A stretch of 64,000 nt of DNA, from positions 4,154,888-4,218,887 of the forward strand of contig VZSR01000393.1 in the NCBI GenBank assembly GCA_013398615.1. Direction: 5' to 3'. This stretch comes from Brachypodius melanocephalos (lineage: Eukaryota; Chordata; Aves; Passeriformes; Pycnonotidae). Below, piece after piece: positions 13,944-59,556 of this stretch. The notes beneath the pieces are model-generated. The model was not told the origin of the DNA. It made no database searches and saw only the letters and a list, made by a program, of their open reading frames with translations. The stretch's first letter is position 1. Each line of letters starts with the position of its first letter. The position numbers and the translations under genes are program-made.

Positions 13944-14041
13944 AGCAACCGGCTTGGCTCCGCCTGATGGATCACAGACCCCGGAGCCTGAGCGCCAGCA
14001 CTGTCTCACATGCCAGATGTTTCTCTTTTAGACACATTGCT

Positions 14042-14137
14042 GCTTTTTTCTTCCTTTTTTTTTTTTTCTTTTTTTTTCTGTTTTTCCTTTTTTTTTTTTT
14101 TCTTCTTTTTTTTTCCTTTTTTTCCCCTTCTTTTTCT
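14042..14137. repeat. Long T-rich polypyrimidine tract
   Basis: About 96 bp that is almost entirely T with scattered C (single G near 14080). It has the composition expected of H-DNA-forming tracts and makes long lysine-rich false ORFs on the minus strand. Confidence 0.9.
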
Positions 14138-15434
14138 GAAATAACAACAGCTTGACCAAGACCCAACACCCTCCCAACTTCTAAAATCAAAGCTAGAGCT
14201 GTACCTCGGAGTGCAGACAGGCAAGGGGACAGTCCCTGGTGGGGTCCCACAGGGCTGGTCACACGTGGTGTGATGCAGTGGCATCATGTGACTCAATCCA
14301 TCACTGGAGTCTTTAGGCTTGTGCTCAATGTCCACTTAAAAACACAAAACCAAACAAAGATTCCCAGGCTGCTCTTTAATCGCTGCCTTAAAATGAGCTA
14401 GAAAAGAACATTTCCCGTCAACTTTCGTGGGACTTGGATTATTCTTTTTCACTGGAGATGAATTCGTGGCAGGACAGAGCCCTTGGCCAGCAGCCACCAA
14501 GCAGCCTGCCAGCCTGTGGGGTCCTTCTGGGCTGTCAGGACTGCTGTGGGAGCACTGGTCAAGGTGCTCACATTTGGCCAACTATGGCATGGCTTCAGCT
14601 GAGCACAGCACTGAAATCAGGATTTTATTCAGACCCAAATCTCTTGCCAATTATTTTTCATCACTTCACTCTCTGCTCGTTAGCCCTGGGTTCACCCTGG
14701 TGACTAATGACTGCTCTTGTCTGAATTCAGTGCATTTCTAGAGAATAACCAAACTTCAGGAGAAGCTTCCCATTTGTACTAATGAAGAGGAGGGAAAACG
14801 TGATGCTGGGGGAGGATAAACACTGCTGTCATGTCATGAATTTCCCTAATTCTCCTTGGGGGTGGTCTCTGACGCTGTGGGTATTCAAAGGATTTTAACC
14901 TGAATCACAGGGGAAAAAATTACCCAGACCCAACCCATGCTGTGCTGGGACAACCTCCCAGCAAAGGACTGGCCACAGATGGGGCTGTTTCGTGCTGCAT
15001 TATAAAACGTGGAGGAATGGAAAATATCCCACCCAGCCGCTCCTCCACAGTCACCCCTCCAGCCTCTTGCTGCCTTGAGGCCACACCACATCCCAGGGAA
15101 GGAAGGGTCCCCCCACCAGGCTGGGCTCTCCGAGCACGGTGTCAGCCCAAACCAGACCCCAAACCCAAAGCAGCTTCACTCATGAGCTGCAGGAAGCCAA
15201 GAGCTCTGTTTGGCTGCCATGGAGACACTGGAGCCCGTCAATGGTGATTTGTGGTGTGGCAATGGACAGTCACAGAGCCACCATGTCCCCATGTCCCTGC
15301 TGATGGCAGTTCTCCCTCATCATTCCCAGGATCAGCTGGCACGGCAACGGGGGCAAAAAATGGACAATTTCACCAACTAACTTCCACATGGGACAGGGAG
15401 CAGGGTGCAGCTCAGAGCCCCTGGGCAGCAGGGC

Positions 15435-15468
15435 AAGGAGAGGAGGAGGAAGAGGAGGAGGAGGAAGG
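15435..15468 (+). repeat. GGA/GAA purine microsatellite
   Basis: 34 bp of only A and G, mostly AGGAGG units. Confidence 0.85.
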
Positions 15469-18400
15469 CCCAGGACCGCAGTGGCTGGTGCTGGAGCCCG
15501 GGCGGGTTTCCTTGGCAGCCGCAAGCTCAGGGCACTCACCATACCTAAGTGAAGATTTTGTCTCCATGGAAACATTGATGTCATCGGCTCTGCAGCAGCC
15601 TCAACCTCAACTGCAACTTTTTTTCTCTTTTCCTTCCCCCCCTGGTTTGGGGTTTTTATTTATTTCTTTGAGAGTTTCTCTCAGGAGATGACCCTGGCGC
15701 TGGCCCTGCCCAAGCATCCAGGGATGTCCACCAGCCCAGACCCTCCTCGCATCATTTGGGGGTACTGGGGGGTCCCTGGTAGCCCCAGGGGGATGGGGCT
15801 GCATTTTGGAAACACCCATGAGGACCGTGCTCTGCCCTCTGTGCACTGACCTATTTTCCCTGTCCTCATAAATGGACTGCATTTCCAAGAAAGGTGGTTT
15901 GGAAGCTCCCAAAATATGAAGGAGGTGCCCTGGGCAGAGGCTTGGCACTCTGGGCTGCTGCAGCTCTCCCTGTGCAGGAACACAAGGTCACTGTGACAGG
16001 CACTATGGCAGAGCCACCAACCACTCACTCTCCTGTCAGGAGGAGCCAGACAGATCCCAAATAGGGAATTCCACATCTCCATGAAGGATGTGTTCCTGTG
16101 TGAGCATCTGATGGTCACGCACAGCTCTGGCTTCACAGTGGAGCTTTGCTCTTGTTGCTGAGGGGAGGTTCCCCCGAGCTCTAAACCAGAAATCCCTCTG
16201 ACAATGACACCCAGCACCTTTTCTGAAGAGAAGAGTTGTGAAGGAGCAGGACCTGACATCTTTACCAGGCTTGAGCAAGGAGACCCAGCCCTCTGCCAGC
16301 CTCAGTTCCAGGGATGGATTTCATCCCGTTAGCCACATCCACGATTCCCCCAGAGCCTCCTTTAACTCATCAGTTAATAGTGGACTGTTGCAGAAGTCTG
16401 GGTCAGACTGTTCCAGCCAAAAATACTCTACCGAGTTCACTGCAATGTTAAAACACGAATTTCACCTCGGTGAGGGCAGGAGCAATGCTGTGTCTGAGCT
16501 CAGCTGTCCCTGCTGCCCCCTCACACAGCCCTTCCCTCGAGTCACAGGGAGATTTGTTTCAGCTCTAACTGGGATTTTTATAAAGGTCTGGGGTTTTTTT
16601 GTTGTTGTTGCTACAATGGACAAAATCCTGCTCCTACACTGGGCCATTGTGCAGAGCAGAATCTCTTTTCCTTACCATGAAGGGGATCCTGATGGGCCCC
16701 ATCCAGGCACAGGGAAGCTCCCCCCCATCAGCTCATCCCATCTGCCAGGCCTGGAGAGAACCACATGGAAGGGACACAGCTGGTAAAACAGAATCAGAGA
16801 ATATAAAATCCCAGTCAATAGACAGGTTTACAACACCTTTTCTCTTTCATAAACAACAATCGACCACAGATTGTGTGCTTCTAACATTATGGCCCAAACT
16901 TGAAATTTGAAGTGTTCCTGATAAATGTGTTTTTGCAACCTTCAGGGATCACATTCTGCCCCTCTGCAGCAGTAAATAACCAAACCTAGCCCCAAGATCA
17001 TAAAGCACCTGGCAGATGAGTCACTAACATTAATTATCCTCAATGTCATCATAATAGGTAAAATACAGAAAGAAAAGTGTCCCTAAGCCAAGGTTTCGGT
17101 ATTTCAGTATAGGGAGGTACAGTGCATACCAAAGACAGCAGCAACACTTCTACTAAAGTGAGACAGTCAGTGGATCTCCGACCTCATATTCAAAGCAATT
17201 TTCTCTTTTTAAAAGAACTTTTTCATAATTTAATGCAAAGGGAGGGATTTCATCCCAAAGACTTATTTAAAAATGGGAGATTCTGGGTGGGAGAGCCTGC
17301 TATGATTTAAAAGTATCTCAGTATCTACTGTGAACAACTCAACTTCAAATGTATGCTGCATAAGAATTAAAGCATTAATGTCTGATATCCTATCCCAGCT
17401 GGAAGAAAAATTAACAAGAAACTGGTTACTATATCAACTGCCAGATCTGTGAAGCAAACTGGTGAATTTAGGTGCTAAGACCAATTTAATGGTCTGAACA
17501 CAAATAGAGAGCTCTGTTCTCCTACCCAGAGTTCTGTTTGGATCTTTGTAGAGATTGGTAGGAAAAAGATATTTACATCAACAAGGTTCATCCATGGCCA
17601 GCAGATCTGTGATGTTTGGGTATGTATGTATTTAAAATCTGATAAGGCCTACTAGAAAATTACAAAGGTATTGCAATACTTGTTCTAGCTGGCTGGTAAA
17701 AAGCATGAAAATGAGATTACCTGGGGAAAAAAAAGGCAGGTATCAGGCTAGCAGGAAAAATACCTGCATGTTTGATATTACTGGCAAAAAAGACATTCCA
17801 AGATCTGTTATTAATAAAAATGGCTACTCTCAAATACTTACTTAAGCTTTTCCCCTGTCAACAGAAAAGAAAATGGAAAAAGAATGTATTGTAACATCTA
17901 CTTATAAGAAATATTTTGATATGTGTACTCCATTTAGTTGGGAAAAAATCATTACAAATTCAAGAGAGAGCAATATTACTGAGTGATGTGTTCTAATGAG
18001 CAGAGCTGGGCAGTGTTAGAGGGGCTGGGAGAGGTCAGCACTGCCCTTAGCAGCACTCACTGCCCTACTGCTTACAGATGTTTGTAAAGTTTCAAGGATT
18101 AAAAATCCTCCTGCATATGAGACAGGAGGGCAGTGGAAATCCCAGAGAAGAGAACAGGCCCAGCTGCTGCTGTTTTCCAGTCCTGGGTGGAGCTGGCATC
18201 GCTGCTTTGCTTTTTACCTCATTACTATTTGATTCCTTTACTGCATTTAGGGATTGCTACCCCAGAGCTCACTTTATTCCCAAGAGGACTTTACCTGGAC
18301 AGAGGTTTGATGCTTTTTGGGAAGCAGAAGGAGCATCAGAGACACTTCTTGTGCTCAGAGATGGAGCCTCTCCAGGCCTTGGGGACCAGGCCAGGTCACA

Positions 18401-20754
18401 GCCCCAGGACAAGGCCTGCCTGCTCTGGGGACAGATCAGCCCCAGGGACACTGCAGATTCCCCAGTGCCACCATCTCTCACTCCATGAAGTCCCTCAGCC
18501 TAAGCAAGGAGCCTCAGGTCCCCAGGGATGGGACTTGTGGATAACCTGGCCTCCACCTGGACCCCATGAACAGGACACACCCAGCTCTTACCTGGTAAAA
18601 ATCCCACCAGACAATGCTTCAGGCCAGCAGCTCTTTCAGCACTCCTCTGCAAGCAAATCCATGCTGAATTCTCAGGATTTTAGGTATATATTTCACTCTC
18701 TGAGCAACAAATAAGCTGAGCCCACACAGCTGGGAAATTGCAGGCAAAGGTACTTTGTGAGATTCATCTCTGTGTTTGGTCTCCTGAAACTCAAAAGGTA
18801 GCTGTGAGCGGTGGAAGCAGCAGTAGGGAGGCAGGACAACCACAGGGTTTTAATGAGGACAGGGGAAAATTGCTCCTGAAACTCGGCAGTGCTGCAGCTT
18901 TGTGCTCTTTGGACTCACATCAGAGCTGCTGCACCAGTTCAGGTTGAAAGCTGAGAACTGCAGGTTGGACAAGCCCCTGGCATTCCCAATCCCCAGGAAG
19001 ATGGGCTGCAGTCACCTCCCAAATGGAACCAGGCAGCTTTTGAACAGCTCCATTATCAGCAAGCAGCAGCTGGGCACAGGCAGAAAGGCATCATTATCCA
19101 GGGAAACCACCAGGCAGCTACAGGACCCAGTGCTCCGGTGCAAAAAGCTCAGGAAAACCAGAGTGCAAGCTCAGACACAGCATCTCTATTACAGCATCAT
19201 CTCTAATCCCCACCTTCTGTCACCAACAGGAGAATCCTCACTCAGACACAATCCTGAGACAGTGCTGCTCTGCAATTGCCACAGGCCTGAGGCCAAAGGC
19301 AGCTGTCCTGGCACAGTGATGACTCCAGCCAGGTGAGACACACCTGCAGCACCATTTTACACAACTCCACACTGACCACCTCCAATCTCACTGACTGTGT
19401 TCAGCCTGCTGCCACAGCAGGGGGAGATCCTGCTGTTTCAGGAGTTGGGAGCAGGGAAGGAAGCACAAAGGAGTTTCTTGGAGGCTGCTGCAGAAGGCAG
19501 GGCTGGGGCAGGTGTTGAAGGAGGATCTCACACAGGACCGTTCCCTGCTCATTCCGAGTCACCCATGGGGCATCTCAGCAAAGCTCTGTGGAGGTCCAGG
19601 CTTCTCCCACTGCTGATAATCCAGATGAGGTTGCAGAACCCAAATGCTGTTGTCAGTTCTCCCAAAGGCACAGCTTGGGGAGCTCAGGGAGGGGTCATTG
19701 TCCACAGCAGGAAGAGAAGCTGTATCCAACATATGCCTTTATCTCATGGCCTAAAGCTCTCCTTTCTTGGGTGATTTCTCAGTCTCTCACACAACATCCC
19801 AGGAGTTTCTGGCTCTTCTGGGTCCAGAAAGGTTTTGTGAAGTCCTTGCTGTTGCCAGGGCAGGACAGCCCATACGCAGTGGTGATTGCTCAAGGGGAAA
19901 CACCCAAAAAGCTCAACAGACTTAGCCACAGCTGTCTGGTTTCAGTGATGGGGAAGAGAAAAAAAAAAGACAGGTTATTCTCCTTATCAAGGGCCATCCT
20001 GTGAGCACTTCTTAGCTTGGCTGGAAGCACAGTACAAACCCTCGTGTTTCTCCATGTCCTGAAGTCTGTTTTGTGGAACAGAACAGAAATACAGGAGCCA
20101 GGTAACACAGGTGATGAAGGCAGCTCTCAGAACACCTGCAGGAATTCATTCAAGCAGGACCCATTTGTTTGAAAGCTGAAGAAGTTCAGGAGCTGTGCAG
20201 AGCTGTGCAGACAATGGAGGCAGAGTCGTGGAGCTCCAGCTGGGTCTCCTGCTGGTGTCCAGCCCACACACTGCAGGGCTTCATCAAGGACAGTGGGAGA
20301 ACACAAACACAGCACATCCCTGCTTCTGGAGGCTGCCCTAAAATACACCTTAATGTACAGAAACCCCTCTCGAGCCTGGAGACACCCCAGTGCTTCCCTC
20401 ATTGCCTACATCAGGCAACCAGTGCAACAAATCCCCTCACCAACACAACTCTTTTGATGGCCACTGCAAGGACTCCTTCAGCCTTACAAGGATTGGGAAC
20501 AGTGCAGAAAACAGGCCTGGGGAGGGATGCAAGAACAGGACACACAGAGCTCAGCTGTCCTCCTCCTTTTCCTCCTCCATCTCCTCCCTTCTAGGTGGTT
20601 CCTCAAGCCTGGGAGTGGTGGCAAACAGCCTGGCTGCCTGCTGGTCCCCCTGCTCTGGAGTCTGCACCACCCACAGCATCCCCACATCACCAGCCAGCCA
20701 AAGCCTCCTTCAAAGAAAACACAAAGCACGAAGCTAAAAGATAGTCACTTACAG

Positions 20755-20760
20755 TTTATT
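20755..20760 (-). terminator. CMIP distal poly(A) signal AATAAA
   Basis: TTTATT on the plus strand, so AATAAA in the mRNA. It is followed 30-45 nt downstream by a GU/U-rich stretch (TGTGTTTTCTTTG, about 20711-20724), as expected for a cleavage and polyadenylation site near 20738. Confidence 0.75.
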
Positions 20761-21779
20761 TTTGCCTGAAATTATTTCACATCTCTTTGTACACAGCTAC
20801 AGAACAGTAGTAGTAAACCATTGGTAAAAGCAACAGTGCTAAGGAAAATGTTGGCATATTTTTTTCTTCTTTTTTTTTTTTTTTTTCTTCTTCTTCTTCC
20901 TTCCCATTCTGCATCTTCGTACAGTCTGGGATTTGAAGGGGGGAAAAAAACCTGACACACTACATGAGTTAAGACTCAATTTCTGTTTCATTATTTAAAA
21001 AAAAAAGAAAAAAAAAGAGAAAAACAACATCATTTGGGATGGGGTTGTCTACATAGCAACAAAATTTTAAAAAAGAAAAACAACAAAAAAACCTGAACAA
21101 AAAAGCTTGGCTTTCCATTGAATAAGATTAAATATATATATATATATTTATATAAAAAATTACATTGGCTGTATGTGAAACCTTGAGGTGCTGAAGAATA
21201 AAATAAAAGTGTTAAACAGAGGAAAAACCTTCTTTTTGTTTTTTGTTTGTTTTTTTTTTTAAATAAGCAGCTCTGTACAATGAAGGCTCATTATGAAAAA
21301 AAAAAAAAAAAGTCAACAGCATAGTTATAAAAGAAACCACAATCTTTAAAAAATCATCTTCTAAGCAACTGTGGAATTTGAAAAATGTAGCAGTCACATT
21401 CACAGACAGGTCAGAGCTATCGGATCAGCAACACCGCGATTTCCTCAGTCTCCCCAGAGGAACATGCAGAACAATGCGTGCACAGAATAGGGCAGGGAAG
21501 AGGGGGCACAGGACAGGGGAGGGAATGAGGGGGGAAAAAAAACCCAAACAAACAAACAACCAAACAGAAAAAGCTGATGCACAAAGTGGAGGGAGAGCTT
21601 TTTTTTCTCTTTTTGAAATATCGGACGTAAACAGAAAACATCGGAGGCAACTTGTAAAATCTACAGTTTGCAAACACCCCATTGGCAAAATAAACGTCTT
21701 GTCCCCGTCTCCCGTGTTCAAACCTGACATGGCTTAAAAGACTAAAGAAAGTTTTCAGACTTTGGAAGGAATTGTGACT

Positions 21780-21785
21780 TTTATT
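21780..21785 (-). terminator. Possible proximal poly(A) signal AATAAA
   Basis: A second AATAAA hexamer in mRNA sense inside the 3' UTR, about 0.9 kb after the stop. It may be used for a shorter 3' UTR; only the hexamer itself is seen. Confidence 0.35.
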
Positions 21786-22696
21786 AATCCCTGCACCCCC
21801 TCCCCCAACAACCACGTCCCCCTTGATAAAGATTTTCCTTCCTATTTGATAGCATTTGAGGCATTTTGAAATCAAAACGACAACGCGATGAATGTTGACA
21901 AAGAGGGAGTATAATACAGTTTGCATTACTAAAAGGCAATTCTTCCAGGAGGACATTTCCTTAAAAAAAAAAATAATAATAACAACAAGACAGCAAACTA
22001 GTTTATACAGTACTATACGCAAAAAAAGGGTAAAAGAATTAACAATTCATAAATAAAAGACAGGTCCCAGACCTGTTATTTGTGAACCATTTTCTTAAAT
22101 AGGTGCATTATGTAAATCTTATGTACAACAAAATTACTTTGCATAACAACTGCAAGGACATGGGGGAAGGTGAAAATCATATTGGTTTTGGTTTTCTTCT
22201 CTTGAGATTTTTGAAGTTTGATTTTCTGGAGCAAAACTGGTGAAACAGGAGTTCTGGCTGGCTGGGTCCCAGCCAAGGAAAGCCAGGTAAGTAAGGATAA
22301 AGGAATATTTTTTTTTTCTCCACACGGCATAAAACACAAAGGCAAATAAAATCCACAAAGGTGTTTTTTTCCTCTTTATAATCCTCTTGCTGCTACAAAG
22401 TCCTTGTTTTTTTTTTTGTTTGTTTGTTTGTTTCCTTCCTTTTCAATTTAAATTATGTTGATTCTGAAATCACAAAGCTGAAAGAATCCGATGGGGTCCA
22501 GGCTTGCCCCGTCCTCCCAACACACACAACTCCATTCTGCTACCCCACAACCACAACTCCTGCCACCAAGTCCCCAGACTCACTGCTCTACAGGAATTGG
22601 CCAAAAGTTATTTTCTGGTTTGTTTTAATCTGTCTCTTTTAAAAATCTTTTCCTTCTCACGAGAAGCAAAAGAGAAGAGTTGGAGGCAGGGAGAGT

Positions 22697-55341
<32,645 letters not shown>

Positions 55342-58300
55342 CTGCAAGACACGGGAAAGGGCCACACTGACACCACCATAAACCCCCTGAAGGGAGCTGT
55401 GCTCCCTACTGCCCGAGAGAGCTGCTCTGGATTTCCAGTTCTGCATTTTCTGCTCACTGAAAAGCTGTACTTGAAACATTTAAATGGACAAGGAAAGCTT
55501 TTATGTCTAAACCAGTTTCTTCTGTGGAAGCAATGAGAAACCATGATTCTTTTAATTTCAAAATTAGTTTAACTCCAGAGCATCTTTCTTTTCATCATCT
55601 CCTCTCACGAACACCTTCTTCCTCAGGCTAACAACAGATACCTACTATTGAACTGTTTCTAAAGCTTAAGTTATTTTTAAGAGACTCATTAGGCAAGGAG
55701 GAGAGAGAAAGGCCATCCAAACATCACTCTTACAGGTCCTTTATTCTGAATGTGAATTCCCATTCAGAATTGATTCAAATCGATTTTACCAAAGCAAATA
55801 AATCTTTTAGACCAAGAGGCTTTTTCTTCTGTCTTGAAGGAGTCTGAAAAGTCATGATGTCACCCTCCTCACAACTTGTAAAGTCTCCAAATCTTCCATA
55901 CAACAGCATTTCCACTCTCAAGAGCAGCATTCCTGATTGCCTAACCCCATCTGCCCCAGTTCCCTGCATGCCCCTGACCATGTCCAAGCTATTTCATCAA
56001 CTGCCCCATCCACAGATCAGCTGGATAAGCAGAGGACAACTCTTACTCCTCAGCAGCCATGTGACCACAAATTACTGAAACACAGGCTGCTTTATATTAT
56101 AAAAAGCAATCTTTAGAGAAAACCCACTCAACTCAAATTCCCAGAGGTGGCTTGATGGCACTCTATGAGTTCAAGGAAATGATGGTGAGTGCTCAAACAT
56201 CACTTCTAAAAACAACATGAAAGGCACAAGAGAGCCAGGAGCAGCTCCATGGAGCATGGAGGCAGTGCCAGAGGCAGGGAAGGAGCTCTGCACTAAGGAA
56301 CAGCATCTGTCTCCAGCTGGACCCACACCAGTTGTGTTTAGTTCACATGCCCTTCCACTGCCTTCTCTGAATGAGCCTGGTCCTCTGTAAAAAGGGATGT
56401 CAAGAAGTCTGGACACATGCTCAGGTTTATTTAACAGCACCGGCAGGGCGCTCATGTTCACATGAAAATATCAGCGTTTTGCACTAAAAATGGATCTTAT
56501 ATTCCTCGGCAGCACTTCCATGAAAATCACACGAACTGCCCATTCTGTGCAGATTTCAACTGCACGTTTTGGGCTGTACACAAGTGTAGCACAGGCAGAG
56601 AGGACTTTGCAAAGGGCCTGCATGTTTTGTTGTGTTTTGTTTTGGAGCTTTGCGGCTCCCAGCATTTCCCCCGGCGCTCGCCCAGGGCAGCCTCAGCAGG
56701 AACCATCTGACCAGGCTGGCTCTCTGCTTATCAGCCACTTCCTTCCCACCCTGGAGCAGATCTACTGCTCGACAGCAAACTGCCACCTCTGCACCCCCAC
56801 CTGAAACACAAGGGAAGAGAACAATGCAGAAAAATACAGATTTCAAATGCATCGGGTTTGTCAGCATTGTTAGAGGGGGGAGAGTGGCACTAGGCTGACA
56901 CGTAAAGGCTGATAAAGCAATCCAATTATCTTTTTAATTAAATTCATGCCAAGTACAAAAGCACACTGGCAGCGTGCTTCACACTTTTAGTGCATTTTAA
57001 GCCACTGAAAAGCTAAATGAACATAAAAACATGCCGCAGACATTAACAAATGTGGCTGGGATTTCAGAACTGCACAAAAATCTGTACTTCTGAGCTCCTT
57101 GGGACAGAACAAATCCAACGGTGATTTTAAGCTACCACCACTATTTCTGCATCACAGATTTCTTGAACTCTTTAGGAAACTTCAATCATAGAATTTAATT
57201 TCTCTTATTCACATAGTGCCTTTATTTAGGGTCTTTTTGTTAGACCCACTCCAGCACTAAATCTAAGACAACCAGACAGTTTTTCAACTGGAAACAACTC
57301 CTTTCTGACTAACTGAGGACACCAAACCAAGCTGGCTCAAGAGATACAATTTCCAATGCTGAAACGTATTCCTTGGCTCTGTACTGTGAAGAAGTCAAAC
57401 TCAAAGCAGAATTGGAAGCTGACAAAATGTGGGGACAGGGCAGGGGGATGAGAGTTAGACGACTGGGTTACTGCATCCCTGCCTCTCTGGGCTGCCCCTT
57501 TTTGGGTGAGTTGCTACTCATTTTCAGAGCAGCTCCTTCAGCCTAAGGGGAAGCTGCTGAAGGAAACTCTTGCCCAACAGGACGCTGCTCAGACAACTCC
57601 ACCACAAATATCCTTCTTTTGCTGTCAAATCCACTCTTGCTTGGGGTGAGGGAGGAGCAAGGGAGTTTTTCTTTCCCTTTTAGAGATGTCCATTAAAAGT
57701 CAGCATTCTGACGATGCTGACGCACATAAGAGCGAAGACAGCAGGAGCTTCACCCGCTGCCAGGCAGAGAAGACCAACCAAAGCTGCTGCTCAGGGCAGG
57801 CAGGCAGGCACTCAAAGGGAGCATCAGGGGACAGCCACCTTTGCAGACACACCGAGCCTGCTGCAAGCACAGAATCCAAACTTATCAGTGTGTGCTTCAC
57901 GTTTCCAGCACAAAGGATTGAGTGGCACTGACAGACTGAGCTGCAGGCTGTGAACGACATTACAGGAGTCTTGAATGATGGTGGGAAAGCAGCAGAAAAT
58001 AAAGAAATAAATAGAGGAGCCATCCCCAAGAGGGTTGAACTCTGCTGTCCTGAACCTTTGGCCATGGTTACAGCACTGTTTTTCTCAGTAGAATGCTTTT
58101 CACTGTTGAGCGCCTTGCTGAAAGCCTCAATTAAAGCCTGAAACCTATCAGTGGGTTACAGAAGCAATTTGCTGTGTCTCAGCAAGCACTTAGGCAACAC
58201 CGAGCCATCTGCTGCATTCTACCTGTGCTGGCTCCGGAGCAGGGAGCAACAATCACTCACGAGCTGAAAAACAAAGCTGCCTGGTAAAGACCCACATGGA

Positions 58301-58719
58301 GAACAGGAATGTCAATCCAAGGGTTCACCCTCCCTGGATGTAGGTAAAAGATGCCTGCAGTTGTTGAAAAAAATTCACGTAAGATTTATCATTAATAGCC
58401 TGAACAAGAAAAATACCAGGGTAGGAATCCAGTTTCTAGGGGGAATGCACTAAGAGCAGCAGCTCCTGTGAAAATTCATGTGAGTGAAAGTAAGATATGC
58501 CGGCTTGGAATTTGACCCTCCTAGTTACCAATGAGCCAGAGCCACCCAGTCATTGTCACTCCAAAATCTTGCCATGCAGGCTTTAAATGCAAAACCACTG
58601 AATTTAATAAGTACCCAGAAGAAGCAGAATGAGGAGAATAAGTGATGCTGACAGGGCATCCTTCATTCTCAAATCACTCTAATTAAGTCTTGCAGAAACT
58701 CAAAGATCTAAGTCTCAGT

Positions 58720-58795
58720 CATCTTTTACAGGAGGAAAGAACTGAAGTCCACATATGAAAAATTACTTTTCTAGAGTTATTAAGCTAGGAAATGT
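58720..58795 (-). repeat. MIR-like remnant
   Basis: ATCTTTTACAGGAGGAAAGAAC...TTACTTTTCTAGAGTTATTAAGCTAGGAAATG loosely follows the MIR reverse-strand consensus (TTTTACAGATGAGGAAACTGAG...CACAGCTAGTAAGTG). Confidence 0.4.
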
Positions 58796-59400
58796 GACAA
58801 AAATCTATAAGCACTCAGTTTCATCATCAGTGCTCAAAAGCCTTTGAACACTGCTGTGAACAGAAAGTTCAAGAGAGCCTAGGAAACTTTCAGCTTTTTT
58901 AAAGTAAGATCTTCATATGTTTTTTTATCCTATAATGGCTTCATCTCGTAGCCCTTGCTCATACACCACTTTCTTGGACAAGAATGATAATACTGATGTC
59001 ATCAACAGCTAAGAAAAATGGACTCTAATGCACAAAATCAGCCAGCATGAAACATTTGCCTTGTTCAGCCCTAGCAAGACCTTTCATGTTAGGAACATCT
59101 TAAAGCAGCCAGCACACCTGATCCAAAAAGGGAAAAATGAAGCTAGCCTTTTTGATGACAAAATTTCATCCCTGCTTTGCCACTGCCAGCCAGGGAACGT
59201 TCTGTACTCTCGGGAACCTGTCTTCCCATCAGCAAATACTATCTTCATTACAGAAAGAAAATTAATGGCCATCCCTAATGCCCAAGAGCCTGCTAAATTC
59301 TAGCTGTCTTCCCGCTTCACCATGTGCAGCTTGCAAAGGATAGCTCAAGTCTTTAATGGGGAGGCTCCTGCAGGAACCTCCCCTGCAGGACAGGCTGGAG

Positions 59401-59556
59401 CTCCCGCAGGAACGGGACGGGCTGCAGGCTCCCGCAGGAACGGGACGGGCTGCAGGCTCCCGCAGGAACGGGACGGGCTGCAGGCTCCCGCAGGAACGGG
59501 ACGGGCTGCAGGCTCCCGCAGGAACGGGACGGGCTGCAGGCTCCCGCAGGAACGGG
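59401..59556 (+). repeat. 28-bp GC-rich minisatellite, 5.6 perfect copies
   Basis: Copies start at 59401, 59429, 59457, 59485 and 59513, with a 16-bp partial at 59541. All are identical. Each unit opens CTCCCGCAGGAACGGGACGG and closes with a PstI-type CTGCAG core, with three CpGs per unit. Degenerate related sequence precedes it (59362-59400). The unit has no stop codon in any of six frames, so false ORFs run through it on both strands (for example 59322-59768 plus and 59353-59655 minus). Confidence 0.97.

Larger units (their letters stand above)
13006..20737. other. Intergenic DNA up to the CMIP 3' end, no gene seen
   Basis: Apart from the pyrimidine tracts (13917-14137) and a purine GGA-rich run (15435-15468), I can assign nothing. 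Open frames of up to 193 codons occur on both strands between 15600 and 20600. They overlap one another, lack recognisable domains and fit chance frames in moderately GC-rich DNA. Confidence 0.6.
20738..22696 (-). other. CMIP: CMIP 3' UTR (about 1.96 kb)
   Basis: This stretch lies between the stop codon and the most distal good poly(A) signal. Read in the mRNA sense it alternates A/G-rich and U-rich tracts. The sense strand is purine-rich opposite the plus-strand T/C tract at 20859-20904. The plus-strand A runs at 20995-21030 and 21296-21311 become U runs in the mRNA. A TA tract lies near 21133-21150 and an ACAA-type repeat at 22407-22433. An internal AATAAA at 21780-21785 could give a shorter isoform of about 0.9 kb. 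The exact cleavage site is inferred, not seen. Confidence 0.8.

Noticed and set aside
14006..14335. Lysine-rich open frames on the minus strand
   Set aside because: They are translations of the long T-rich tract.
15681..16259. 192-codon open frame on the minus strand
   Set aside because: No recognisable domain, overlapping frames on both strands, no splice or promoter context, and moderately GC-rich non-coding DNA gives such lengths by chance.
16785..16830. Possible CR1 tail (ACAGAATCAGAGAATATAAAATCCC)
   Set aside because: Only a short resemblance to the ATCACAGAATGG tail phrase, without the preceding CR1 body.
18133..18714. 193-codon open frame on the plus strand
   Set aside because: The composition resembles translated non-coding DNA, another long frame overlaps it, and nothing resembles a known protein.
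1..20737. Exons of PLCG2, the gene expected downstream of CMIP by vertebrate synteny
   Set aside because: I looked for the expected N-terminal coding exon on the minus strand and saw nothing resembling it. The gene probably lies beyond the window's left edge.
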